A stretch of 64,000 bases of DNA from Thermoplasmatales archaeon SW_10_69_26 (GCA_003009755.1 PXUB01000025.1:3275-67274), one strand, 5' to 3'. Numbered from the stretch's first letter, positions 25,099-33,874 are shown. The notes: generated from the sequence alone by a model not told the origin. Numbers and translations are program-made.

Positions 25099-26420
25099 GG
25101 GGAACCACCTCCAAGACCGGCACAAGCGACCGCCTTCGCAGGCGCGAACACGTAGGCGCTGCCGGCCTCGAACCCGTTGGCGTTGTTCTTCCCGGGTTCG
25201 CCGACGAGGACGCGCTCGTCGTCGATCGCGGCCTGCCAGGAGGTCGAGGCCCCGTCGGCGGCGCGCAGCTTGGATCTCTGCTCCCAGCCGTCCTCGCCGT
25301 CGGCGAAGACGTAGCCGGCGCCGGCGCGGGGACCGAGGGCCCGATCCGCGAGGCGCGTGTGGGGGTTACCGGCGCCGACGACGGCGCGATCCCCATCGAG
25401 GGCCACCGAGGTGCCCAGGGCCTCGTCTTCGTTCCCGTCCTCGGCCAGGAGTTTGGCCTGCGCTGCCCACCCAGCGGTCTCCCGGGTGAAGACGTGAGCG
25501 GCGCCGGCTTCCGGGGCCTTCTCGCCGTCTCCGGCTTCGCCGACGAGAGCTGTGTCGCCGTGGAGCGCAACGGCCGATCCGAAGAAGGTGCCTCCGTCCG
25601 TGTCGGGGGAGACCAGCTCGGTCGCACGCTGCCAGCCGTCCGCGGTGCGCTCGTAGACGAAGGCCTTGCCGGCGTACGTTTGACCGTCGACGTCGGCGGA
25701 CGAGTCCCCGACGAGCGCGGTGTCCCCGTCGATGGAGAAGCTGGTTCCGAAGCTATCGGCACCGTTGTCCAGGTGGGCCGCCTCGAGCCAGACGCCGGAG
25801 GCGTGTTGCTCGAGCACGTGAACCGACGAAGACGAGTAGGCATCGCGGGAACCGACCAGGATCGTATCCCCGTCGACGTCGACGTCCTGTCCGATGCGAG
25901 CGGAGCCGTCCGTAGCCACGGACACGCGAGCCTGTTGCGTCCAGTCGCCGGACGCTTGGCGCTCGAACACGAACACGGCCCCTCGACGGTCGTCTCCGAC
26001 ATGGCCGGGCGCTCCGACCACGAGGCGATCGCCGTCGAGGGCGAGGTCCTGGCCGAAATGCGAGCCGCTGTGGCTCCAGGCCGGTTGGATCTTCGCCGCT
26101 TCGACCCAGCCTCTCCTGTCCGTGTGTTCGTACATGTACACGGCCCCGGCGTCCTCACCGTCGGCGTCGTCAGCGTAGGGGGCTCCCACGAGGGCTCGGT
26201 CGTCCTGGATGGCCAGCCCCGTCCCGAAGCGGTCGCCCTCGTCGTGGAAGGCGAGCGGGGACTGGCCCTCGCCGTCGCTGGCCATGAGGGTCCCCTCTTG
26301 GACGTAGTCGTCCTGGACGGAGGCCTGCACGAGGGGGACGGTGGCGACGGTGGCCAGCAGCCCCGCGATCACTGCAGCAAGGAGAGCGTACCTCTGGCTG
26401 GCATCACGGCTTCCCACCAC
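25095..26420 (-). CDS. Secreted FG-GAP repeat beta-propeller protein
   Basis: 441 residues with an N-terminal membrane/signal segment (YALLAAVIAGLLATVATVPL) and about seven blades, each with an FGT/IAVxGDxALVGAP pattern: FGTGLAIQDDRALVGAPYAD, FGQDLALDGDRLVVGAPGHV, FGTSFSIDGDTALVGDSSAD, FGSAVALHGDTALVGEAGDG. Acidic loops suit calcium, as in integrin-like propellers. Coupled (ATGA) to the beta-helix gene. GTG start; GTG at 26417 is equally possible. The TATA-like ACGTTTAGG lies near 26477-26485, giving a short leader. Confidence 0.85.
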   Translation of the reverse strand: MVGSRDASQRYALLAAVIAGLLATVATVPLVQASVQDDYVQEGTLMASDGEGQSPLAFHDEGDRFGTGLAIQDDRALVGAPYADDADGEDAGAVYMYEHTDRRGWVEAAKIQPAWSHSGSHFGQDLALDGDRLVVGAPGHVGDDRRGAVFVFERQASGDWTQQARVSVATDGSARIGQDVDVDGDTILVGSRDAYSSSSVHVLEQHASGVWLEAAHLDNGADSFGTSFSIDGDTALVGDSSADVDGQTYAGKAFVYERTADGWQRATELVSPDTDGGTFFGSAVALHGDTALVGEAGDGEKAPEAGAAHVFTRETAGWAAQAKLLAEDGNEDEALGTSVALDGDRAVVGAGNPHTRLADRALGPRAGAGYVFADGEDGWEQRSKLRAADGASTSWQAAIDDERVLVGEPGKNNANGFEAGSAYVFAPAKAVACAGLGGGSP

Positions 26421-26536
26421 GCGACTGGCTTCTCGCCGATGCAGGCCTCCCGACCTCTCCCCGGAATGGTCTCACCCGATCCTAAACGTTTGGGTCGAGG
26501 TGCCAACGCGGAGGGCGGCGAGACGCCAGGTCAGGC

Positions 26537-27835
26537 TCACTTCGGCTGCTCGGTGCCCCACGTCTCGATGGCCTTGGCCGCCTCCTTGCTGTCCTGCGTG
26601 ATGGCGTCCAGGCTGTCGCCGCGCATCGTTCCGTCGATTACGTCGCGCAGGGCTTTGGCGCCGGCGGTGGAGCCGTCGGGGTGGCCGTGGATGCCGCCGC
26701 CGAGCTGGATGACGACGTCGGGCCCGTAGAGGTCGATCATGTCCGGCACGATTCCGGGGTGCAGGCCGCCGCTGGCGACCGGGAACGCCGGCTTGATCGA
26801 GCCCCAGTCCTGGCCGAGCAGGTTGTCGCGGGGATCGGTGTGGGCCTCGCGGAGCTGGTCCATGTTGGCGACGACCTCGTTCTCGGGGCTGACGAGCTTG
26901 CCGATGACGGTGCCGGTGTGGAGCTGGTCGACGCCGACGAGGCGGAGCAGCTTCGCCAGGCAGTACATCGCCATGCCGTGGTCCTCGATCTTGGTGAACA
27001 TCGCGTGCATGGCGCGGTGGGCGTGGATCGCCAGGTCGAGGTCGCCGGTGGCTTCGCGGATGGTTTGCAGGCCGGCGAACCCGGTCGTGACGACGTCCAC
27101 CATCGCGTACTCGAACCCGTGCTCGGCCACGAGGCGGGCTCGCTCGATCGCCTCGTTCGTCTCGGCGGTCACGTTGATCAACGCGGATTTGGTCTCGCCG
27201 GTCTCGGCCTCGGCGCGTTCGCGTTGGCGAGCCAGGTGCTCGACGCGTTTCGCGAAGTTGTTGAACGACTGGCTGGTGAGGTTCTCGTCGTCCTTGATCA
27301 GATCGACCCCGCCGACCCAGGCCTCGTAGCCGCGCTCGGCGTGCTGTTCGGGGGTCCAGCCGAGCTTGGGTTTGGGGACGGTCGCCGTCGGCGGGCGCTC
27401 GGGGATCCCCAGCTCGTCCCGGATGCCCTCGATGCCGAGGTGGGGGCCGGGGTGAGCCTCGCGGATCTCCTGGGGGATGCGAAGATCCAGCAGGCGCAGG
27501 CGGGCGACGGCCTTCATGCCGAAGATGTTGCCGGCGACGCCGCTGAGGATCTGGGGGACGTTGGCGGCTTCCCACAGCTCGACGGGGTAGCGGACCTTGC
27601 AGGTGCCGGCCTCCTCGTCCCAGTCGTAGCACATCGCCTTCAGGTCGGGCACGCGATCCGGCATCTGGGCCAGCGTCGTCCACGTGCCCACGCTGGATTC
27701 GCTGGCGATGCGGCCGAGCGCCTCGAGCGTGCTGGTGTCCTCGTCCGGTGTGAACGAGAACAGGGCCAACAGGTCCCCATCACGCGGCTCCGCGTCCCGG
27801 TCCACGAACTCGTCGTACCACTCGGTCCCGGCCAT
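26537..27835 (-). CDS. rbcL: Form III ribulose-bisphosphate carboxylase
   Basis: 432 residues. Seen: VGTWTT at 49-54, PKPKLG at 154-159 with the catalytic Lys, the carbamylated-Lys loop GGVDLIKDDE at 175-184, HAHRAMHAMF near 280, GKLV near 320 and SGGLHPG near 352. Archaeal form III enzymes do not run the Calvin cycle; they carboxylate the ribulose bisphosphate made from AMP and other nucleotides, giving two 3-phosphoglycerates. The AMP phosphorylase that starts that route is the divergent neighbour, which fits. The ribose-1,5-bisphosphate isomerase is not in the window. CAAAAGG on the minus strand (27858-27864) is 26 nt before the ATG. Confidence 0.95.
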   Translation of the reverse strand: MAGTEWYDEFVDRDAEPRDGDLLALFSFTPDEDTSTLEALGRIASESSVGTWTTLAQMPDRVPDLKAMCYDWDEEAGTCKVRYPVELWEAANVPQILSGVAGNIFGMKAVARLRLLDLRIPQEIREAHPGPHLGIEGIRDELGIPERPPTATVPKPKLGWTPEQHAERGYEAWVGGVDLIKDDENLTSQSFNNFAKRVEHLARQRERAEAETGETKSALINVTAETNEAIERARLVAEHGFEYAMVDVVTTGFAGLQTIREATGDLDLAIHAHRAMHAMFTKIEDHGMAMYCLAKLLRLVGVDQLHTGTVIGKLVSPENEVVANMDQLREAHTDPRDNLLGQDWGSIKPAFPVASGGLHPGIVPDMIDLYGPDVVIQLGGGIHGHPDGSTAGAKALRDVIDGTMRGDSLDAITQDSKEAAKAIETWGTEQPK

Positions 27836-28017
27836 GCGTCCATCTACGGGGTTCGCGCCTTTTGCGAGTGTCGGTGGCGGAACGGGCCCCGACCCGGCCC
27901 GAGCCCTCGAAAGGAGCTCTCCAAGCCATCCCTCGGAGGGACAGAGCCCAGCTGCGCGAGAGCGCCAGGACCCTCGGGGACAGGTTTATCCGCTGGGGTA
28001 TCCCAAAAGGGGAGCGT
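27836..28017. promoter_or_regulatory. Divergent promoter region of rbcL and AMP phosphorylase
   Basis: 182 bp between two start codons. The rbcL side has CCTTTTG (27858-27864, read as CAAAAGG), the AMP phosphorylase side GTTTATCC with TTTATC at 27985-27990, both about 26-30 nt from the start codons, as for leaderless mRNAs. A GGGG before the AMP phosphorylase ATG may still help ribosomes. Co-regulation is a fair guess from the layout. Confidence 0.6.
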
Positions 28018-29679
28018 ATGGATTCTGGCGGTCTCACTCTTTCTTGTCAGTTCATCGACCTCGATCTCGGGGGGAACCAGGTCGTCCTCCACGCCGACGA
28101 CGCCGAGGAGATCGGGGTTCACCCTCAGCACCGCGTGCACGTCCGGTTCGGCGACGAGAGCTTGGTCGCCGTCGTCGACACGACCTCCTCGGTCGTGGAG
28201 CCCGGTCGGATCGGGGTCTTCCCCGGCGTGGCCGACGACCTGGGCCTGGAAGCGGATGCCCAGCTCGAGGTGCAGCCGGCCGAGAAGCCCGAAAGCGTCG
28301 AGTTCATCCGGAAGAAGATGAACGGGCGCGAGCTCGACACCGACGAGATCGCGCGCCTCGTCGAGGACATGGTGCAGGGCTCGTTGACCGACATCGAGCT
28401 GTCGGCCTACGTGACCAGCGTCGAGATCCACGACATGAACATCCGGGAGACGACGGACCTGACCCGGTCGATGGTGGAGACCGGCGAGGTCATCGACTTC
28501 CACGACCCGATGATCTTCGACAAGCACAGCATCGGGGGCGTGCCCGGGAACAAGATCACGCTGCTCGTCGTGCCGATCGCCGCCGCGGCCGGTCTGCCGA
28601 TCCCGAAGACCAGCTCGCGCGCGATCACCGGCGCGGCTGGCACCAGCGACGTGATGGAGGTCTTCTGCGACGTCAAGCTCACCGCCGAGCGGATCCGTTC
28701 GATCACGAACGACGTCGGCGGCGTCATGGCCTGGGGCGGCGCGGTCAACCTCGCCCCGGCCGACGACATCATCATCCGCGTCGAGCACCCCCTCTCGCTG
28801 GATCCGCGCTCGCTTCTACTGGCCAGCGTGATGGCGAAGAAGCGGGCGGTCGGCGCCAAGCACGTCGTCATCGACATCCCGATGGGCCCCGGCTCGAAGA
28901 TCGCGACGATGGAGGAGGCCAAGAGCCTGGCGCGGGACTTCATCGCGCTCGGCGACCGGCTCGGCATGCAGGTCGAGTGCGCGATCACCTACGGTGGCCA
29001 GCCCGTCGGCAAAACCGTCGGCCCCGCCCTCGAGGCCAACGAGGCGCTGCGCGCGCTGCGCGGCGACCCCGACGTGCCCGAGAGCTTCACGAAGAAGGCC
29101 ACCGCGATCGCGGGCATCCTGCTCGAGATGGGCGGCCTGGCCCGCCGCGGGCGGGGCCAACAGGAGGCCCAGCGCCTGCTCGAGGACGGCTCGGCGCTCG
29201 AGACGTTCTCCGAGATCGTGCAGGCTCAAGGCGGCCCCGAGCCCGAGCTGCAACCGGTGGGCGACCACACGTGGGAGCTCGTCGCCGACAAGGACGGCTA
29301 CGTCGCCGGCGTCGGGAACCGCGACATCGTGGCGATCACGCGCAGCCTGGGGGCGCCCAAGGTCAAGGGCGCCGGCGTCGAGCTGCCGAAGAAGGAGGGC
29401 GACAGCGTCGAGGAGGGCGAGACGCTGCTCAAGCTGTACGCCGAGTCCGAGTACAAGCTCGAGGCCGCCCGCAAGCTCGCGACGTCGAAGGACCCGGTCA
29501 CCGTCGAGGGTATGCTGTTGGAGCGCGTCCCCGAGTTCCGTGAGATCGGTGACGAGCCCAGCGGACCCGGGCCCGACCCGTCCGCGGACGGCAACGGCGG
29601 GATCCGTCAGGTAGCGCCGGAGGCCGACGACGACAACGAAGCGGACACCGAGGCCGAGACGGCCGCCGACGGCAGCTGA
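28018..29679 (+). CDS. deoA: AMP phosphorylase (thymidine phosphorylase family)
   Basis: 553 residues. Phosphorolyses AMP (also CMP/UMP in the family) to the base and ribose-1,5-bisphosphate, feeding RuBisCO. Residues 1-85 form the archaeal N-terminal extension (double-psi barrel, LSCQFIDLDLGGNQVVLHAD); then the pyrimidine phosphorylase fold: KHSIGGVPGNKITLLVVPI near 163-181, KTSSRAITGAAGTSDVMEV near 196-214, and the C-terminal lobe GYVAGVGNRDIVAITRSLGA near 428. The last 50 residues are an acidic, disordered tail not usual for the family. Divergent from rbcL. Confidence 0.92.
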   Translation: MDSGGLTLSCQFIDLDLGGNQVVLHADDAEEIGVHPQHRVHVRFGDESLVAVVDTTSSVVEPGRIGVFPGVADDLGLEADAQLEVQPAEKPESVEFIRKKMNGRELDTDEIARLVEDMVQGSLTDIELSAYVTSVEIHDMNIRETTDLTRSMVETGEVIDFHDPMIFDKHSIGGVPGNKITLLVVPIAAAAGLPIPKTSSRAITGAAGTSDVMEVFCDVKLTAERIRSITNDVGGVMAWGGAVNLAPADDIIIRVEHPLSLDPRSLLLASVMAKKRAVGAKHVVIDIPMGPGSKIATMEEAKSLARDFIALGDRLGMQVECAITYGGQPVGKTVGPALEANEALRALRGDPDVPESFTKKATAIAGILLEMGGLARRGRGQQEAQRLLEDGSALETFSEIVQAQGGPEPELQPVGDHTWELVADKDGYVAGVGNRDIVAITRSLGAPKVKGAGVELPKKEGDSVEEGETLLKLYAESEYKLEAARKLATSKDPVTVEGMLLERVPEFREIGDEPSGPGPDPSADGNGGIRQVAPEADDDNEADTEAETAADGS

Positions 29680-29726
29680 CCGCGCCGGACGTTCAGCTTC
29701 ATGTAGGGGACGCTTGCTCGGCCCCC

Positions 29727-30041
29727 GTGGTCCTGTGCTGGGTCCTGTGGGGGTTCATCGCCGCCGCCAACGTCGGCGGCTACGTCGCCACGAGCTACGA
29801 CAAGCGCGCCGCCCGCCTCTCCAGCCGGGCGAACCCGCCCGACCGGATCCCAGAGAAGCTGTTGTGGGCGCTGGCTGCCTTCGGCGGGTTCCCGGCGATG
29901 ATCTACGCCATGCACCGTGTGCGGCACAAGACCCGCAAGAAGCGGTTCCTCCTCGTCTTCTTCACGGCCGCCTTCGTGTCCACGATCGTGTGGGCTGGCT
30001 GGCTGTCGGTCACCGGGTGCCTGCCCTACGAGCTGTTCTAG
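29727..30041 (+). CDS. DUF1294 family small membrane protein
   Basis: 104 residues, GTG start with a TTCATGTAGG box about 28 nt upstream. Pattern typical of DUF1294: a first helix (LCWVLWGFIAAANVGGYVA), the motif YDKRAARLSSRANPPDRIPE, a second helix with AAFGGFPAMIYAMHRVRHKT, RKKRF, and a last helix (FFTAAFVSTIVWAGWLSV). Role unknown; found widely in bacteria and archaea. It is likely independent of the AMP phosphorylase gene ending 48 nt before. Confidence 0.8.
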   Translation: MVLCWVLWGFIAAANVGGYVATSYDKRAARLSSRANPPDRIPEKLLWALAAFGGFPAMIYAMHRVRHKTRKKRFLLVFFTAAFVSTIVWAGWLSVTGCLPYELF

Positions 30042-30141
30042 GCTGCCGGTCTTAGTCAGCTTGAGCTCTCGCGCCGGTCTGAGCGTTTCCACCGCCTGAG
30101 GCCGATCGAGAGCTGAACCCAAGCACAGCCGGCAGTCTGGG

Positions 30142-30456
30142 TCAAAGCTGCGGCAGCTGGCCCTCGATCGCCAGCCAGTGCAGACCGGAGAGGACGAGGA
30201 CGCCGATCGCCAGCAGCCAGTGCACGATCCGCCACCGCATGCGACCCCAACGATCCTCGAAGTAGGGCCGCCACCACCCGGTGACGAAGAGCGCGAGCAG
30301 GTAGACGGTGGCAATCGCGCCCGACAACCAGCCCACGAACTCCGCCAACAGCACGAGCTCGACCGTGTGGAGCAAAGCAAGGCCCAGGGCCACCGTCGAC
30401 GTCCAGATGTGGATGTCGATACGCCACCGTCGTAGGAGCCGGATCGGTCGGGTCAA
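30142..30456 (-). CDS. Membrane protein with four helix-borne His, possible b-type heme protein
   Basis: 104 residues, TTG start. Four membrane helices: the first two carry IHIWTSTVALGLALLHTVEL, the third is AIATVYLLALFVTGWW, the last holds RIVHWLLAIGVLVLSGLHWL. Two pairs of His spaced about 13-14 residues apart within helices is the bis-His heme pattern of cytochrome b561 and ferric reductase-like four-helix proteins. Electron transfer across the membrane is inferred. It overlaps the stop of the upstream two-helix protein (TTGA), so the two are probably partners. Confidence 0.55.
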   Translation of the reverse strand: MTRPIRLLRRWRIDIHIWTSTVALGLALLHTVELVLLAEFVGWLSGAIATVYLLALFVTGWWRPYFEDRWGRMRWRIVHWLLAIGVLVLSGLHWLAIEGQLPQL

Positions 30457-30743
30457 GGCGACCCGGTCCGGGCCCAGCCGAGGAAGAAGGTCCCGGCGAT
30501 CAAGCCCAGCGAGCCCCAGCCGGCCCAGCCCCCGCCGATCTCCTCCAACAGATCCTCCTCTTCGCCGCCAGCGGCCTCCTCCTCGCCGTCTGCGACCATG
30601 CCGAGCCCCGCGCCGATCAGGCTGGCGGCGACGACCACGATCGCCGCGATGGCGAGGGACCGGTCCGTCTGACGGCCAGCGTGGTCACGATCCTCGGAGC
30701 TCGCGGCGGCCATCGGCGGCATCGAGAGGTCACCGACCGGCAA
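30453..30743 (-). CDS. Small two-helix membrane protein
   Basis: Up to 96 residues; ATG codons at 30743, 30722 and 30713 are all possible starts. Two helices, SLAIAAIVVVAASLIGAGLG and GWAGWGSLGLIAGTFFLGWA, are joined by an acidic loop (ADGEEEAAGGEEEDLLEEIG). No family recognised. Its end overlaps the start of the four-His membrane protein by 4 nt, so the genes form one unit divergent from nfeD, whose ATG is only 10 nt away. Confidence 0.6.
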   Translation of the reverse strand: MPVGDLSMPPMAAASSEDRDHAGRQTDRSLAIAAIVVVAASLIGAGLGMVADGEEEAAGGEEEDLLEEIGGGWAGWGSLGLIAGTFFLGWARTGSP

Positions 30744-30753
30744 GAACGTTGCG

Positions 30754-32169
30754 ATGGTGGCGGACGGCGTCGCTGCTGCGAGGGGCGGGGACGATGGACA
30801 GATTCAACTCCGACGCTCGTCTTGGGCCCTCGTGGCGTCTCGGCAGATCGGACTGCTCGTCCTCGTCGGCCTCCTGCTCGTTCCCGCCGTCACCGCCCAG
30901 GCCACCGGTTCGCCGGTGTACGTCGCGGACGTCGAGGGGACCGTCACACGGGGGACGGCGCTGCAGATCGAGGACGCGCTCGAGCAGGCCGAGGAAGCCG
31001 ACGCGCCGCTGGTGATCCGGCTGGATACGCCCGGCGGGCTCGTCGAGTCCACGCTGGAGATCGACCGCGCGATCGCCCGCAGCGATGTCCCGGTGCTCAC
31101 CTACGTCCGCGAGGGCGGCTGGGCGCAATCGGCGGGCACGTTCATCTTCCTGATGGGCCACCCCAACGGGATGGGGCAGGGGACCCAGATCGGGAGCGCC
31201 CAACCGATCGTGCAATCGCAAAGCGGCGGCACGCAGAACGCCTCCGAGAAGGTCACCAACGCGCTGGTCGAACGCATTCGCACGATCGCCGACCGCCACG
31301 ATCGCGACCCCGACGTCGCCCAGCAGTTCATCACCCGCAACCTGAACCTCAACGCCAGCGAGGCGCAGCGCCGGGGCATGAGCAACCACACCGTCGGCGA
31401 CCTCCGCGGGTTCCTCGAGGCGGTCGACGGCCGGCAGGCCAACGTCGGCGAGGCCACCGTCGAGCTCGACACGGCCGACGCCGAGATCCGTTACGTCGAG
31501 GAGGGGCTTTTGGTCCAGGTCGTGGAGATCGTCGGCAACCCGCAGGTCGCCTTCGTGTTGTTCCTGATCGGTCTCTACGGCGTCATCTTCGGCTTGGCCG
31601 CCCCCGGAACCCTGGTCCCGGAGACGATCGGGGCCCTGGCCCTGGTGATGGGCCTGATCGGGCTGGGGTTGTTCGACGCCGGCACCAGCGGGTTGCTGTT
31701 GATCCTGCTGGCCTCGGCCTTCTTCGTCGCCGAGGTCCTCACGCCCACGCATGGCGTGTTAGCGACAGCTGGGGCGATCGCGCTCGTGCTGGGAGCGATC
31801 TTCCTGCTGGACGAGCCCCTGCTGTCGCGGGACTACCTGCAACGCTTCCAGATCGTGGCCGTGATCTCGGCGATCGTCTCCGGCGGCGTCGCCTTGGGCG
31901 GTGTGGCCTTGGCGGTGCGGACCCGCGGCCAACCGACGCGCGACGAGGTGGAGGGCCGGGAGGCCGAGACGCTGACCCGGCTGGACCCGGAGGGTCAGGT
32001 TGCCTTCCGCGGCGAACGCTGGGGTGCCGTGACCGAGCACGGGCCGATCCCGCAGGATCGAACGGTCGTCATCGAGGCTCGCGAGGGCCTCACGCTGACA
32101 GTACGGGAACCGGACCCGCCCGCCGAGCAGACCGGGCGCGGCGACGACCTCGCCGCCGAGGACGACTAG
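30754..32169 (+). CDS. nfeD: NfeD-type membrane serine protease (ClpP-class, long form)
   Basis: 471 residues. A signal/anchor (QIGLLVLVGLLLVPAVTAQA) precedes a ClpP/SppA-like protease domain: TPGG near 91, the nucleophile in GGWAQSAGTFIFLMGHP near 115-131, oxyanion-type GTQIGSAQPI, and a Lys in ASEKVTNALVERI as general base. Then come four or five membrane helices (PQVAFVLFLIGLYGVIFGLA, SGLLLILLASAFFVAEVLTP) and the C-terminal OB-fold NfeD domain (GQVAFRGERWGAVTEHGPIP). In many archaea it is paired with a stomatin whose C-terminus it cuts; the stomatin gene is here, 470 nt downstream. Confidence 0.9.
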   Translation: MVADGVAAARGGDDGQIQLRRSSWALVASRQIGLLVLVGLLLVPAVTAQATGSPVYVADVEGTVTRGTALQIEDALEQAEEADAPLVIRLDTPGGLVESTLEIDRAIARSDVPVLTYVREGGWAQSAGTFIFLMGHPNGMGQGTQIGSAQPIVQSQSGGTQNASEKVTNALVERIRTIADRHDRDPDVAQQFITRNLNLNASEAQRRGMSNHTVGDLRGFLEAVDGRQANVGEATVELDTADAEIRYVEEGLLVQVVEIVGNPQVAFVLFLIGLYGVIFGLAAPGTLVPETIGALALVMGLIGLGLFDAGTSGLLLILLASAFFVAEVLTPTHGVLATAGAIALVLGAIFLLDEPLLSRDYLQRFQIVAVISAIVSGGVALGGVALAVRTRGQPTRDEVEGREAETLTRLDPEGQVAFRGERWGAVTEHGPIPQDRTVVIEAREGLTLTVREPDPPAEQTGRGDDLAAEDD

Positions 32170-32171
32170 CC

Positions 32172-32519
32172 TCACTTCACGTACGTGAAGCAGGTCCAGC
32201 CGTCCGAGGACTCGACATCGAGAAGGCGGTTCTCCATCAACACGTCGTCGTTGGCTTGCCGCCAGGCGTCGGCCTCGTCCGAGGGCACGCAGTCTTGCAC
32301 CTCGTCACCCGGGTCCTTGTCGTCGTGGTCGTCCTCCGCGTAGGCGGCTTGGGAACCGGCGTCGGTGCCACCTCCGCCGGCCCACGTCACGGCGCCCGCC
32401 ACCGCCACGGTCAGCACACCCAAGCCCACGAGCGCGATCCCGAACTTCGTCGTGATCTCCTTGACGTTCGGATCGTTCAGGAGGACGTAGCGTTGCATGA
32501 TCTCCTCGATGTCGACCAA
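32172..32519 (-). CDS. Small single-pass membrane protein, unknown
   Basis: 115 residues from TTG at 32519 or 108 from ATG at 32498. One helix (FGIALVGLGVLTVAVAGAVT) then a Gly-rich, very acidic outer part (AEDDHDDKDPGDEVQDC) and two Cys in DCVPSD and GWTCFTY that could pair. It lies on the opposite strand between nfeD and the stomatin gene, and a TTTAACC box (about 32554-32560) can drive it. No family recognised; a role with NfeD/stomatin is only suggested by place. Confidence 0.55.
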   Translation of the reverse strand: MVDIEEIMQRYVLLNDPNVKEITTKFGIALVGLGVLTVAVAGAVTWAGGGGTDAGSQAAYAEDDHDDKDPGDEVQDCVPSDEADAWRQANDDVLMENRLLDVESSDGWTCFTYVK

Positions 32520-32640
32520 ACCGATCCCTCACCCCCGCCTCGCCAGGTCCCGCGGTTAAACGTGGGGGCCAGGACACCCGACCGAGGCCGCGAGACCGCG
32601 GGGCGCCAAGCCTTTTCAGCGGGACCCGTGATAGGGGACC

Positions 32641-33561
32641 ATGGGGTTGAGCGCGCTTCTCATCTCGCAAGGGACGTGGACCTTCGCCGCCATCGTCATC
32701 GGGTTCGTCGCCCTGCTCTTCGTCGCCTCGGCGATCAAGATCGTCAAGGAGTACGAGCGGGGCGTGATCTTCCGGCTGGGTCGGCTGATCGGAGCCAAGG
32801 GTCCCGGCCTGTTCTTCATCATCCCGATCTTGGACAAGATGGTCAAGGTCGACCTCCGCGTGATCACGCACGACGTGCCGATCCAGGAGGTCATGACCGT
32901 CGACAACGTCCCGGTCTCGGTGAACGCGGTCGTCTACTACCGCGTCATGGAGCCCGAGGACGCCACCGTCGAGGTCGAGGACTACCGGATGGCGACGAGC
33001 CAGATCGCGCAGACCACGCTGCGCAGCGTCGTCGGCAAATCCCAGCTCGACGAGTTGCTCGCCGAGCGCGAGAAGATCAACGAGGAGCTGCAGGAGGTCA
33101 TCGACGACGCCACCGACCCGTGGGGCATCAAGGTCTCCGCCGTCGAGATCAAGGACGTCGAGCTCCCGCAGGACATGCGTCGCGCCATGGCCGCCCAAGC
33201 CGAGGCCGAGCGCGAGCGCCGCGCCCGCGTGATCTCCGCCGAGGGCGAACAGCAGGCCGCCGAGCGGCTCAAGGAGGCCTCGCAGACGATGGCCGAGGGC
33301 AAGGGTTCGCTGTACCTGCGCACGCTGCAGACGATCCAGGAGACCGCCAGCGAGCAGGGCACCAACACGGTGATCCCGCTCCCGATCGAGTTCCTGAAGG
33401 CGCTGAACCCCAACGACGGCGGCAGCCTGCCGCTGATGGGGTCCGGTGGGGGCGACGACGACGGGGAAGACGATGACGGGGGAACCGAGCCCCTCGAGGA
33501 CATCGTTGACGACGACACCGGCGCCGAGGAGCTCGTCGAAGAGGAGAACGCGGGGACCTGA
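32641..33561 (+). CDS. Stomatin-like SPFH protein
   Basis: 306 residues. One N-terminal membrane helix (WTFAAIVIGFVALLFVASAI) then the SPFH/band-7 domain: IVKEYERGVIFRLGRLIGAK, PGLFFIIPILDKMVKVDLRV, VSVNAVVYYRVMEPEDATVE, TTLRSVVGKSQLDELLAERE; then a coiled coil (AAQAEAERERRARVISAEGE) and the conserved IPLPIEFLKAL. The last 40 residues are acidic. Such proteins form oligomers on membranes and are substrates of NfeD proteases. CTTTTC at 32612-32617 lies 27 nt before the ATG. Confidence 0.92.
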   Translation: MGLSALLISQGTWTFAAIVIGFVALLFVASAIKIVKEYERGVIFRLGRLIGAKGPGLFFIIPILDKMVKVDLRVITHDVPIQEVMTVDNVPVSVNAVVYYRVMEPEDATVEVEDYRMATSQIAQTTLRSVVGKSQLDELLAEREKINEELQEVIDDATDPWGIKVSAVEIKDVELPQDMRRAMAAQAEAERERRARVISAEGEQQAAERLKEASQTMAEGKGSLYLRTLQTIQETASEQGTNTVIPLPIEFLKALNPNDGGSLPLMGSGGGDDDGEDDDGGTEPLEDIVDDDTGAEELVEEENAGT

Positions 33562-33635
33562 CCCCGCTCACGATAGCATCGGCCGAGGACGCGTGGGCGC
33601 CCCCGGCCTCGGGCGGCCACCGTCCCGGTCGACGG

Positions 33636-33874
33636 TCAGGGACCGAAGGGTCCGGGGGCATTGGGCCCCTGGTCCTCCGTCGGGGCGATCAGATCCAGCT
33701 GGTCGGGGTTGAAGGCGCGGTCGCCTCCCTCCCCCACAGCTCGACCAGCACGCGGTTGTCCCGGTCGAAGTCGAGCACGAGACCCTGCTCGTCCCACAGG
33801 GTCTCGTCGACCTCCGGGTTCGGGCGCACGCGGACGGCATCTCCGACGCTGAGACGCACGTGTATCTCACCCAC
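33636..33874 (-). pseudogene. Small SH3-like protein with a possible frameshift
   Basis: From ATG at 33874 the frame reads GEIHVRLSVGDAVRVRPNPE, WDEQGLVLDFDRDNRVLVEL, an SH3/KOW-like small barrel, then loses sense (61 residues in all). In the next frame the text continues well as EGGDRAFNPDQLDLIAPTED to a stop at 33636. The switch falls in GTGGGGGAGGGAGG near 33738. Either a one-base consensus error in the G run or a real break. No family recognised. Confidence 0.4.
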
